Shown in pieces: positions 1 through 8,866 of a stretch of 32,777 nt of DNA. A program made the position numbers and the translations under genes. Source of the DNA: Rhodobacterales bacterium CG15_BIG_FIL_POST_REV_8_21_14_020_59_13 (GTDB lineage Bacteria > Pseudomonadota > Alphaproteobacteria > Caulobacterales > Maricaulaceae); assembly GCA_002783385.1 (NCBI GenBank), contig PFFX01000141.1, positions 1 to 32,777 on the forward strand, written 5' to 3'. The stretch's first letter is position 1. Each line of letters opens with the position of its first letter. A model generated the notes under the pieces. That model did no database searches and had not been told where the DNA came from. It saw only the letters and a program-made list of their open reading frames with translations.

Positions 1-70
1 CGGCGGGTTTGCTCCTTGTATCCGCACAAATCCGCTCCGGCCATTGCAGCCAGATCAGCAGGTCCTGACC

Positions 71-1237
71 CTAGAAAAGCGGCTGTTTTTCCTTGCGGCC
101 GAGGCGGCGGAGACGGCGCCAGAAGCGGCGGCCTTCCGGCTTGGGTTGCGGTTTGAGGTTTTTCACAAATTCTTCGGCGCAGGATTTCCAGGAGAAGGTT
201 TCCGCATATTCGCGGCAGCGTTCGCGGCTCATTTTCAGCGCTTCGAGACAGGCTTCCTGCAGGTCTTCAGAGACCGCGCCAGCACCCGTTCCGGGAATAA
301 GGTCTTTCGGACCCGGGGCCGGGAAGGCGGCGACGGGTGTGCCACAGGCCATGGATTCCAGAATCACCAGACCGAAAGTGTCGGTAAGGCTGGGGAAGAC
401 AAAGACATCGGCATCAGCGAAATAGCGGGAGAGCTCGTCGCCATATTTGGGGCCGAGGAACCGGATTTCCGGATAGTCCTTGCGCAGCTGATCGAGTTGC
501 GGGCCGGGGCCGATGACGACTTTGGTGCCCGGCAGCTCGCAATCGAGGAAGGCTTCGATATTCTTTTCCACCGAGACACGGCCGACATAAACGAAGACCG
601 GGCCTTCAAGATCCTTGTAAATGCCGCCATCGATGCCGCGTTTGTCCGGGTTGAAGAGGACGGTATCGACGCCTCGTGCCCAGGGCGTGATGTTCTTGAA
701 ACCGCGTGCCGCGAGATCGTCGCGCATGGACGGTGTGGCGACCATGAGACGGCCTCCGGCATTGTGAAACCAGCGCATGAAGGCATAGCCCGCCGAGAGC
801 GGAATAAAGGGAAAGCGGGCATGCACATATTCAGGGAATTTGGTGTGATAGCTGGTGGTAAAGGGCAGCTTCCATTTCAGGCAGACGGCACGGGCCGCCA
901 TGCCCAGCGTGCCCTCGGTTGAGATGTGAATGGCTTCCGGTTCGAACGCCTTGAAGCGCTCCTCGATATCCTTGCGCGCGCCGATTGCCAGCTGGATTTC
1001 CGGATAGGTCGGTAAAGGCCAGGTCTTGTAGCCGAGGCCGGGATGGATGACTTCCACCTCATGGCCCATGGCCCGGCACTCCTCGGTGGTGCGGGTGAGG
1101 GTGCGGACAACGCCATTGACCTGCGGCTCCCATGCGTCGGTGACCAGCATGATGCGCTTGGGCTTGTCCTCGAAGCCGGGCTCGATCTCCTCGTCCGGCT
1201 CAAAATCGTTCTCATCTTCGTTCATACCGATCTCCAT
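71..1237 (-). CDS. Glycosyltransferase family 1 (GT4-like, alpha-mannosyltransferase-type)
   Basis: 388 aa ORF; N-terminal 'RIMLVTDAWEPQVNGVVRTL' and C-terminal 'PSLTDTFGLVILESMACGTPVAAF' are typical GT-B/GT4 motifs. Start may be the internal Met at 1225 (MNEDEN...). Confidence 0.9.
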   Translation of the reverse strand: MEIGMNEDENDFEPDEEIEPGFEDKPKRIMLVTDAWEPQVNGVVRTLTRTTEECRAMGHEVEVIHPGLGYKTWPLPTYPEIQLAIGARKDIEERFKAFEPEAIHISTEGTLGMAARAVCLKWKLPFTTSYHTKFPEYVHARFPFIPLSAGYAFMRWFHNAGGRLMVATPSMRDDLAARGFKNITPWARGVDTVLFNPDKRGIDGGIYKDLEGPVFVYVGRVSVEKNIEAFLDCELPGTKVVIGPGPQLDQLRKDYPEIRFLGPKYGDELSRYFADADVFVFPSLTDTFGLVILESMACGTPVAAFPAPGPKDLIPGTGAGAVSEDLQEACLEALKMSRERCREYAETFSWKSCAEEFVKNLKPQPKPEGRRFWRRLRRLGRKEKQPLF

Positions 1238-1343
1238 AAACCATAATCCTTACATGGCGAAGAGGCGTTTCAGCCTCTTGCCAGCAGACCGCTTGCATGA
1301 TGAATGGACGTCGTTTGTGGTTTGGCCGCTGCGGAGAATTGCC

Positions 1344-4300
1344 ATGCCTGATACTGCCCTCCACCGTCTCGACTGGGACCGGATTGACGCGCTCAAATTT
1401 GCCGATGAATCAGCGGCGGCGCGCGCGCTGGCCAGCAAGATCGGTTTTGACGAGGACGATCGCGCGGAGGCCCGCAAACAGGCGGTCGATCTGGTCGAAC
1501 GCGCCCGCAAATCGACGAAGGTTGCCGGGCTGATGGAATCCTTCCTTCAGGAATTCGGCCTGTCCAACAAGGAAGGCCTGGCGCTGATGTGTCTGGCAGA
1601 AGCATTGTTGCGGGTGCCCGACGCCGAGACCATCGACAAGCTGATCGCCGAGCGGATCAGCTCCGGTGAATGGCGTGGCCATATCGGCAAATCGGAACAC
1701 TGGCTGGTGAATGCCTCGACGCTGGGGCTGATGCTGACCGGTACGGTGATCGGTGTGGACCGCGAAGCGAAGAAAAATCCCGGCGTTTATATGAAGCGGC
1801 TGACCCAGCGCCTGGGTGAGCCGATGATCCGTACTGCAACACTGCAGGCGATGAAAATTCTCGGCGAGCAATTTGTGCTGGGCCGCACCATTGATGCCGC
1901 AATCAAACGTGGCCACAAGACCGAAAACGGCCTGCACTCCTATGACATGCTGGGCGAGGCTGCCCGCACGCATGATGACGCTGCGCGCTATCATTCGCGC
2001 TATCTGGAAGCGATTGCGGCGGTCGGTAAAAATCGCGGCGATGGCCCGATCGAGCTGGTGGATGGCGTTTCCGTCAAACTCTCGGCCCTGCATCCGCGCT
2101 ATCATGCAGTGAAGGAAAAAGCGGTCTTTGAAGAGCTTTACCCGCTCGTTCTGGAACAGGCCGAGGCGGCGAAAGCGGTCAATATCGGGCTGTGTCTTGA
2201 TGCCGAGGAAACCGACCGGCTGATCATATCGCTGAAGATTTTCGAACGTCTGGCGCGCGAACCCTCGCTGGCCGGATGGGACGGGCTGGGCCTCGCCATC
2301 CAAGCCTATCAGAAGCGCTGTGAAGCGGTCATCGAAACGGTGATCGCTCTGGGCCGGGAAACCGGTCGGCGCTTCCTTGTGCGTCTGGTGAAGGGGGCCT
2401 ATTGGGATACCGAGATCAAGTTTGCCCAGCAGATGGGCTGGCCGGATTTCCCGGTCTGGTCGACCAAGCCGGCGACCGATCTCAACTATCTGGCCTGTGC
2501 AAAGCGGATGCTGACCGCGCCGGATGCGATCTATGCGCAGTTTGCCACGCACAATGCCTTCACCCTGTGTGCGGTGCGCCTTCTGGCACAAAAAGCCGGC
2601 GTCGAGCACTATGAATTCCAGCGCCTGCACGGCATGGGCGAGCCGCTCTACAAGGCAGCCGAAGACGCATATGGCGGCAATCCGGTGCGCATCTATGCGC
2701 CGGTGGGCAGTCATGAAGACCTGTTGCCCTATCTGGTGCGCCGCCTTCTGGAAAATGGCGCGAACACCTCCTTCGTTCATTCCTTCCTCGACAGGGACGT
2801 GCCGGCCGAGGACGTGGCCAGCGGCCCGTTTGACGGGGCCGACATCATTGACCGCCATCCCTTCATTCCGGCTCCGCCGCGGCTGTATGGAGAGCACCGC
2901 GCCAATTCATCCGGTGTGGATCTGAGCCAGGTCTCTGTGCGCAAACGGCTGGCGGAAGTTCAGGCGGAGCTGGATGATAAATTACCGCTGGCGGCTGGCC
3001 CTATTGTCAATGGCAAGATGTACAAGACCGACCCGTTCAAACATGCCAGCCCGATCAACCAGCACGAGCTTGTGTCGATCATCAGCAATGCCGATGACGA
3101 GCTGATCGAAACCGCGTTTGAATCCGCACAGGAGGCACAACGCGGCTGGGACAGGCTCGGTGGACCTAAGCGTGCCGAAATATTGCGCGCCATGGGCGAT
3201 GCGCTGGAAGCTGATACCGACCGTTTGATCGCGATCATGACCCGCGAAGGCGGCAAGACGCTGGCCGATGGCGTGGCGGAAGTCCGCGAAGCGGTGGATT
3301 TCTGCCGCTATTATGCCAACGAGGCCGAGACCCGTTTTGCCGGACCGGTCCGCCTGCCGGGACCGGCGGGGGAGACCAATCATCTCGAATTGCGCGGGCG
3401 CGGGGTTTTTGTCTGCATCAGCCCGTGGAATTTTCCGCTGGCGATTTTCACCGGACAGCTGGCTGCGGCGCTGGCCGCCGGGAATGCCGTACTCGCCAAG
3501 CCGGCCGAACAAACTCCGCTGATTGCCTGTGAAGCGGTCAAGCTGTTCCAGAAGGCTGGTCTGCCAAAGGACGTGCTGCATCTGATCACCGGGGATGGCC
3601 GGGCCGGGGCGGCACTGGTCAATGACCCGCGTACCGGCGGGGTGTGTTTTACCGGCTCCACCGAAGTGGCGCGGATCATCAATAAATCGCTGTCGGAAAA
3701 AGACGGGCCGATCGTGCCTTTCATCGCCGAAACGGGCGGGCTGAACGGTATGTTTGTTGACACTTCGGCGCTGAAGGAACAGGTGATTGACGACGTTATC
3801 GTTTCGGCTTTCGGTTCGGCCGGCCAAAGGTGTTCGGCCCTGCGCATCCTGTTCCTGCCGGAAGATACGGCCGACTCCCTCATCGACGGTCTGATGGGCG
3901 CCATGGATGTGCTCGCGCTGGGCGATCCGGCGGATGCCTTTACCGATGTCGGACCGGTGATCGACGAGGAAGCCAAGGGCGTCCTTGATCAGCACATGAC
4001 CCGCATGCGGGTGAATGCCAAAGTGCTGAATCAGGCCAATCCCGGCCCGCTGGCGGCGGATGGTTATTTCTTCGCGCCGGCGATGATCGAGCTGCCGTCG
4101 CTGGATTTGATGGAGCGGGAAATCTTCGGTCCGATTCTCCATATCATCCGCTACAAGCGCAAGGATGTCGGAAAGCTGGCCGCCGAATTGGCCGCCAAGG
4201 GCTATGGGTTGACGCTGGGCATTCACTCGCGGCTGTCACGCTTCCACGAGGAAATCATGGAGGCAGTGCCGGCGGGCAATGTCTATGTGAACCGGAATAT

Positions 4301-4463
4301 TACCGGCGCGATTGTCGGCGTGCAGCCTTTCGGCGGGGAGGGGCTATCTGGCACCGGCCCCAAGGCTGGCGGGCCAAATTATGTGCCGCGTTTTGCCGCA
4401 GAGCGGACCGTAACCGTTAACATTTCGGCGCAGGGTGGCGATCCGGAATTGCTAAGTCTTTGA
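1344..4463 (+). CDS. putA: Bifunctional proline dehydrogenase / L-glutamate gamma-semialdehyde dehydrogenase (PutA)
   Basis: PRODH motif 'RFLVRLVKGAYWDTEIK'; ALDH motifs 'FTGSTEVARII', 'ETGGLNGMFVD', 'AGQRCSALR'. ORF opens at 1047, but ATG 1344 has a GGAG Shine-Dalgarno (ggagaattgccATG) and starts the conserved region. Confidence 0.95.
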   Translation: MPDTALHRLDWDRIDALKFADESAAARALASKIGFDEDDRAEARKQAVDLVERARKSTKVAGLMESFLQEFGLSNKEGLALMCLAEALLRVPDAETIDKLIAERISSGEWRGHIGKSEHWLVNASTLGLMLTGTVIGVDREAKKNPGVYMKRLTQRLGEPMIRTATLQAMKILGEQFVLGRTIDAAIKRGHKTENGLHSYDMLGEAARTHDDAARYHSRYLEAIAAVGKNRGDGPIELVDGVSVKLSALHPRYHAVKEKAVFEELYPLVLEQAEAAKAVNIGLCLDAEETDRLIISLKIFERLAREPSLAGWDGLGLAIQAYQKRCEAVIETVIALGRETGRRFLVRLVKGAYWDTEIKFAQQMGWPDFPVWSTKPATDLNYLACAKRMLTAPDAIYAQFATHNAFTLCAVRLLAQKAGVEHYEFQRLHGMGEPLYKAAEDAYGGNPVRIYAPVGSHEDLLPYLVRRLLENGANTSFVHSFLDRDVPAEDVASGPFDGADIIDRHPFIPAPPRLYGEHRANSSGVDLSQVSVRKRLAEVQAELDDKLPLAAGPIVNGKMYKTDPFKHASPINQHELVSIISNADDELIETAFESAQEAQRGWDRLGGPKRAEILRAMGDALEADTDRLIAIMTREGGKTLADGVAEVREAVDFCRYYANEAETRFAGPVRLPGPAGETNHLELRGRGVFVCISPWNFPLAIFTGQLAAALAAGNAVLAKPAEQTPLIACEAVKLFQKAGLPKDVLHLITGDGRAGAALVNDPRTGGVCFTGSTEVARIINKSLSEKDGPIVPFIAETGGLNGMFVDTSALKEQVIDDVIVSAFGSAGQRCSALRILFLPEDTADSLIDGLMGAMDVLALGDPADAFTDVGPVIDEEAKGVLDQHMTRMRVNAKVLNQANPGPLAADGYFFAPAMIELPSLDLMEREIFGPILHIIRYKRKDVGKLAAELAAKGYGLTLGIHSRLSRFHEEIMEAVPAGNVYVNRNITGAIVGVQPFGGEGLSGTGPKAGGPNYVPRFAAERTVTVNISAQGGDPELLSL

Positions 4464-4599
4464 CGTTTCAGGGGGTAGAAAAACCCTACTGCAAAAAGCA
4501 TTACCGGAGTTTGTCAGTGAGCACAGGGCATTAGCCGTTCGTTAACTAAAAAATCCGTTTTCGGACCATTATCCATGTTGACCGTGGCGCTCGTCTTGA

Positions 4600-4615
4600 G
4601 CACTATATGTGGGGT
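4600..4615 (+). promoter_or_regulatory. Candidate NrdR box upstream of nrdA
   Basis: GCACTATATGTGGGGT resembles the NrdR consensus acaCwATATwTwGtgt; a weaker match ACACACCATCATGGGA at 4631-4646 is centred 31 bp away, the usual tandem-box spacing. Confidence 0.6.
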
Positions 4616-4727
4616 CAGCTGAGATAGCGGACACACCATCATGGGATTTCAGAGCAGCGGCGCGAACGCGCACGTTCCGCGCGACAGGCTAGCTGTGCTT
4701 TGATTTTCAGGGGGAGATGAGTTTAAA

Positions 4728-6620
4728 ATGACGCCTTATGACGCTGCAGCATTGGCCAGAAATCCAATGGAAACCAATACAAAAGAGACGCTACGGCCAG
4801 GCAAGCCCCGCGCCCAGAAGCCGGATCTGAAACTGGTCAAACAGGTCGAGACCGATCCGTCACGCGATGCGTTGTTGACCGATTTCGGCAAGAAGACGCT
4901 GGTCGATCGATATCTCCTGCCAGGGGAATCCTATCAGGACATGTTCGCGCGTGTGGCGAAGGCCTATGCCGACGACACCGAGCACGCCCAGCGGCTTTAT
5001 GATTATATCTCGAATCTCTGGTTCATGCCGGCGACGCCGGTTCTGTCGAATGGCGGTGCGATGCGGGGCCTGCCGATTTCCTGTTTCCTGAACACGGTCG
5101 GCGATTCCCTCAATGATATCGTCAATACGTGGAACGAAAATGTCTGGCTGGCATCGAATGGCGGTGGCATCGGCACTTATTGGGGCGAAGTCCGCTCGAT
5201 CGGTGAAAAGATCGGTCAGAATGGCCAGACCTCCGGCATCATTCCTTTCATCCGGGTGATGGATTCCCTCACTCTGGCCATTTCCCAAGGGTCACTGCGC
5301 CGCGGGTCGGCTGCCGTCTATCTTGATGTGCATCATCCGGAAATCGAGGAATTCCTTGAAATCCGCAAGCCATCCGGCGACTTCAACCGCAAGAGCCTGA
5401 ACCTTCATCACGGTCTCAATGTCACAGACGCCTTCATGGACGCGGTGCGCACCGACAGCGAATACGAGCTGAAATCCCCACGCAGCGGCGATGTGGTCCG
5501 GTCGGTGTCCGCCCGCAAGATCTGGCAGAAAATCCTCGATCTGCGGCTGCAGACCGGCGAGCCCTATATTATCTTCTCCGACACGGTGAATGAGGCGCTT
5601 CCCGCGCACCAGAAGAAGCAGGGCCTGAAGGTCCGTCAGTCCAATCTGTGTGCGGAAATCATGCTGCCGACAGGGGTCGACAAGCATGGCCGGGACCGCA
5701 CGGCAGTATGCTGCCTGTCTTCGCTCAATGCCGAAAAATTCCTCGAATGGAAGGATGATCCGCGGTTTATCGAGGATATTTTCCGTTTCCTCGACAATGT
5801 GCTGGAAGATTTCATCAAACGTGCACCGGATGAAATGGCGCGGGCCGTCTATTCAGCGCAGCGCGAGCGGTCTGTTGGCCTCGGCCTGATGGGCTTCCAC
5901 TCCTTCCTGCAAGCCATGAATGCGCCGTTTGAATCGCCAATGGCCAAGTCCTGGAACATGAAAATGTTCAGGCATATCCGTCAGGAAGCCGACAAGGCAT
6001 CGGTCCGCCTGGCAGAAGAGCGCGGGGCCTGCCCGGATGCCGAGGAAGCCGGCGTGAAAGCCCGTTTCTCGCACAAGCTGGCGATTGCACCGACGGCGTC
6101 GATCTCGATCATTTGCGGTGGCACTTCAGCGGGCATCGAGCCGATTCCGGCAAATTTCTACGTCCACAAGACGTTATCGGGATCCTTTTCAGTGAAAAAC
6201 CCGCAACTTACTAAAGTGCTTGAAGAAAAGGGCATGGATAGCGAAGAGGTCTGGATTTCGATCCTGGAGCATGAAGGCTCGGTCCAGCATCTCGATTGCC
6301 TGGACCAGAACGAGAAAGACCTGTTCAAGACCGCTTTCGAGATCGATCAGCGCTGGGTGATCGAGCATGCGGCTGATCGCACCCCCTATGTCTGCCAGTC
6401 GCAATCCCTCAACATCTTCCTGCCCGGTGATGTCGACAAATGGGACTTGCATATGCTGCACTGGACGGCGTGGGAGAAGGGCGTGAAATCGCTCTATTAT
6501 TGCCGCTCCAAATCCATTCAGCGCGCCTCCTATGCAGGATCGGCGGACAAGGCCGATGTCGAGGTCTCCATGGAGGCAGCGGCTAAAACCGATTACGAGG
6601 AATGCCTCGCCTGTCAGTAG
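4728..6620 (+). CDS. nrdA: Ribonucleoside-diphosphate reductase, alpha subunit (class I)
   Basis: 630 aa; catalytic/redox cysteine contexts 'LPISCFLNT', 'NLCAEIML', 'AVCCLSSLN'; C-terminal CxxC in 'EECLACQ'. No recognisable N-terminal ATP-cone. Confidence 0.95.
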   Translation: MTPYDAAALARNPMETNTKETLRPGKPRAQKPDLKLVKQVETDPSRDALLTDFGKKTLVDRYLLPGESYQDMFARVAKAYADDTEHAQRLYDYISNLWFMPATPVLSNGGAMRGLPISCFLNTVGDSLNDIVNTWNENVWLASNGGGIGTYWGEVRSIGEKIGQNGQTSGIIPFIRVMDSLTLAISQGSLRRGSAAVYLDVHHPEIEEFLEIRKPSGDFNRKSLNLHHGLNVTDAFMDAVRTDSEYELKSPRSGDVVRSVSARKIWQKILDLRLQTGEPYIIFSDTVNEALPAHQKKQGLKVRQSNLCAEIMLPTGVDKHGRDRTAVCCLSSLNAEKFLEWKDDPRFIEDIFRFLDNVLEDFIKRAPDEMARAVYSAQRERSVGLGLMGFHSFLQAMNAPFESPMAKSWNMKMFRHIRQEADKASVRLAEERGACPDAEEAGVKARFSHKLAIAPTASISIICGGTSAGIEPIPANFYVHKTLSGSFSVKNPQLTKVLEEKGMDSEEVWISILEHEGSVQHLDCLDQNEKDLFKTAFEIDQRWVIEHAADRTPYVCQSQSLNIFLPGDVDKWDLHMLHWTAWEKGVKSLYYCRSKSIQRASYAGSADKADVEVSMEAAAKTDYEECLACQ

Positions 6621-6652
6621 GGCGGCCTGGAGAGGTAAAATCCATGACGGAG

Positions 6653-6678
6653 AGGGCGGCCATTGAGCCGCCCTTTTT
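6653..6678 (+). terminator. Rho-independent terminator after nrdA
   Basis: AGGGCGGC-cattga-GCCGCCCT followed by TTTT: 8 bp stem, 6 nt loop, T-tract. Confidence 0.85.
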
Positions 6679-6827
6679 GCAGCGCCGCACACTGTGCGTT
6701 TCGAGTCACGCTTTAAAAAAATCCTTTACCACGGATGGAACGAAAGCCGATTTTAACGCGTATTCGTATACAATGATCGCCACACTCATGCTAGATTGGC
6801 ATGAGGCGAATATGCTGGAGGCAAACT

Positions 6828-7649
6828 GTGACGCGCAGTGACGGAATTTCTGCAATAGCCCTGTTGGCGGTTCTGGGAACCGCCGGAACGGCTATGGCGC
6901 AGGATAATGCGCGCACTCCGGCAATTTTCAATGTTGATCTCGCGATCATGTCGCCCTTCATGGATGAAGCGGCAGAGCAGGCTTCGCTTGATGCCAATCA
7001 TGCCTCGATTGTGGCGTCAGGCGTGCTGAGTGAAACCGGTCTGGATAGCGGAGCGCTATCGGCCTTTTCCGGCTATTCTGCCTCGGTCAATCAACTCGAC
7101 GATGGCTCTCGTATCGAGGTAAGAGTGTTCGACCCCGGACTCCAGTCCCGCGCCAATCGCCTTTTTGACCCGCAATCGACTATAGATTCGGCGATTGTGC
7201 AGCCCGTCAGGGAAACCCGGTCATCCGTTGCGGTCGATTATGTCACCCGCTTTGATTCGCCGGGCGGCGAGGAAGGTCTTGATCTGACCCTTGAGCCGCG
7301 GGCCGGTCTGAGCTTTGGTCCTGAGGGATCTGGAGCCGGGGCAGGGGCCGAGGTTCGTATCGGCCGCTATCTGCAGGGTGATGGTGAGCGCCCGTCCTGG
7401 TATTTCTTTGCCGGAGCGGAGCGTCATGCGCTGCTTTATGATCCCCGCGAAGGTTTTGACATGCAGGGGGCGATGCGGTTCGAGCCCTATGCCGTTGTCG
7501 GTGATGCGCAGGCCGGTGTGGCCATGCGGCTGGGAGAGAATGATCTTTCCTTTGCCTATGTGCGCCGCGAACGCAATGCCCGGATCGGTATGGATGATTA
7601 TGATGAGACGGACGCTTTTGCGGCCTTTTCTCTCAGCCGCCGCTGGTAG
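6828..7649 (+). CDS. Predicted secreted/outer-membrane protein, possibly LpxR-like (DUF2219) lipid A deacylase family
   Basis: GTG start at 6828 with SD GGAGG; signal peptide 'ISAIALLAVLGTAGTAMAQ'; C-terminal half 'RPSWYFFAGAERHALLYDPREGFDMQGAMR... FAAFSLSRRW' looks like a beta-barrel ending in an aromatic residue. Family call is from memory of motifs. Confidence 0.6.
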   Translation: MTRSDGISAIALLAVLGTAGTAMAQDNARTPAIFNVDLAIMSPFMDEAAEQASLDANHASIVASGVLSETGLDSGALSAFSGYSASVNQLDDGSRIEVRVFDPGLQSRANRLFDPQSTIDSAIVQPVRETRSSVAVDYVTRFDSPGGEEGLDLTLEPRAGLSFGPEGSGAGAGAEVRIGRYLQGDGERPSWYFFAGAERHALLYDPREGFDMQGAMRFEPYAVVGDAQAGVAMRLGENDLSFAYVRRERNARIGMDDYDETDAFAAFSLSRRW

Positions 7650-7716
7650 TTATCCACAAAACGCATTTTCCTGTGAAGAGTGTGCCTACCAGCACTGGAC
7701 GTTCAGCCTGCTTTAA

Positions 7717-7732
7717 CCCCAATATGTAGTGA
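7717..7732 (+). promoter_or_regulatory. Candidate NrdR box upstream of nrdB
   Basis: CCCCAATATGTAGTGA matches the core of the NrdR consensus (CwATATwTwGtg), 53 bp upstream of nrdB ATG 7785. Confidence 0.6.
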
Positions 7733-7784
7733 TAGGGTTCCGCCATATGGGCGAGTCGCCTTCACAGCCATTCCGGGGTTTTTC

Positions 7785-8822
7785 ATGTCCGATACCGCAT
7801 ATCTTCCAGGCCTCATGACCTCCAGTCATTCCTACAAGCCGTTCCGCTATCCGTGGGCGCACGAATTCTGGAAGAAGCAGCAGCAGGTCCACTGGATGCC
7901 GGAAGAGGTTCCGCTCGGCGAGGACTGCAAGGACTGGGCGACCAAGCTCAATGATCAGGAGCGCAATCTCCTGACCCAGATTTTCCGCTTCTTCACGCAG
8001 TCGGATGTGGAAGTGAATGACAATTACATGGAGCGCTATGCGCGCGTCTTCAAACCGACCGAAGTGAAGATGATGCTGTCAGCCTTCTCCAATATGGAGA
8101 CGGTCCATATTGCGGCCTATGCGCTGCTTCTGGAAACCATCGGCATGCCGGATTCGGAATTCTCCGCCTTCATGGAATACGAGGCGATGAAGGACAAGCA
8201 TGACTATATGAAGGAATTCGGTGTCGAGACGAATGAGGATATTCTGCGTACGCTGGCCATGTTCGGCGCGTTCACCGAAGGTCTGCAATTATTTGCCTCC
8301 TTCGCCATGCTGATGAATTTCCCACGCTTGAACAAGATGAAGGGCATGGGCCAGATCATCACTTGGTCGATCCGCGATGAGAGTCTGCATTGCGAGGGCA
8401 TGATCCGCATGTTCCACGAATTCGCCGACGAGACCGGAGCATTGACCGATCAGGTGAAGGCCGACATCGTTGCCAATTGCAAACATGTCGTGATGCTGGA
8501 AGACAAATTCATCGATCTGGCGTTTGAGATGGGCGATGTCGAAGGCATGACGCCGGACGATATCAAGCGCTATATCCGCTATATCGCCGATTGGCGTTTG
8601 CGCCAGCTTAAGCTGGAGCCGATCTTCGGCATTGAAAAACACCCATTGCCCTGGTTGACGGAAATCCTGAACGGGGTGGAGCACGCCAACTTCTTTGAAG
8701 CCCGCGCGACGGAATATTCCAAGGGTGCGACCAAAGGTGAATGGCATGGCGAAGAGGGTGTCTGGTCAAACTTCGACAAGTGGCAGTCACACAAGACCGC
8801 CAACGATCTGCCGGCTGAGTAG
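7785..8822 (+). CDS. nrdB: Ribonucleoside-diphosphate reductase, beta subunit (class I)
   Basis: Metal-ligand/radical motifs 'NMETVHIAAY' (ExxHxxxY), 'FTEGLQLFASF', 'SIRDESLHCEG'. ORF opens at 7680; ATG 7785 begins the conserved region (MSDTAYLPGLMTSSHSYKPFRYPWA). Confidence 0.95.
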   Translation: MSDTAYLPGLMTSSHSYKPFRYPWAHEFWKKQQQVHWMPEEVPLGEDCKDWATKLNDQERNLLTQIFRFFTQSDVEVNDNYMERYARVFKPTEVKMMLSAFSNMETVHIAAYALLLETIGMPDSEFSAFMEYEAMKDKHDYMKEFGVETNEDILRTLAMFGAFTEGLQLFASFAMLMNFPRLNKMKGMGQIITWSIRDESLHCEGMIRMFHEFADETGALTDQVKADIVANCKHVVMLEDKFIDLAFEMGDVEGMTPDDIKRYIRYIADWRLRQLKLEPIFGIEKHPLPWLTEILNGVEHANFFEARATEYSKGATKGEWHGEEGVWSNFDKWQSHKTANDLPAE

Positions 8823-8866
8823 GGTTTTATCTTGCCCGCACCTGCCGTTTCCGGCATGAGCTGGCC

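Noticed and set aside
1-70. Possible start of another minus-strand gene off the left edge (AAGGAG-like SD at 17-12)
   Set aside because: The start codon, if any, is outside the window, so no feature can be supported.
1410-4226. Long minus-strand ORFs (495 aa and 414 aa) antisense to putA
   Set aside because: They mirror the putA codon frame in GC-rich DNA and read as low-complexity His/Arg/Gln-rich sequence without recognisable motifs.
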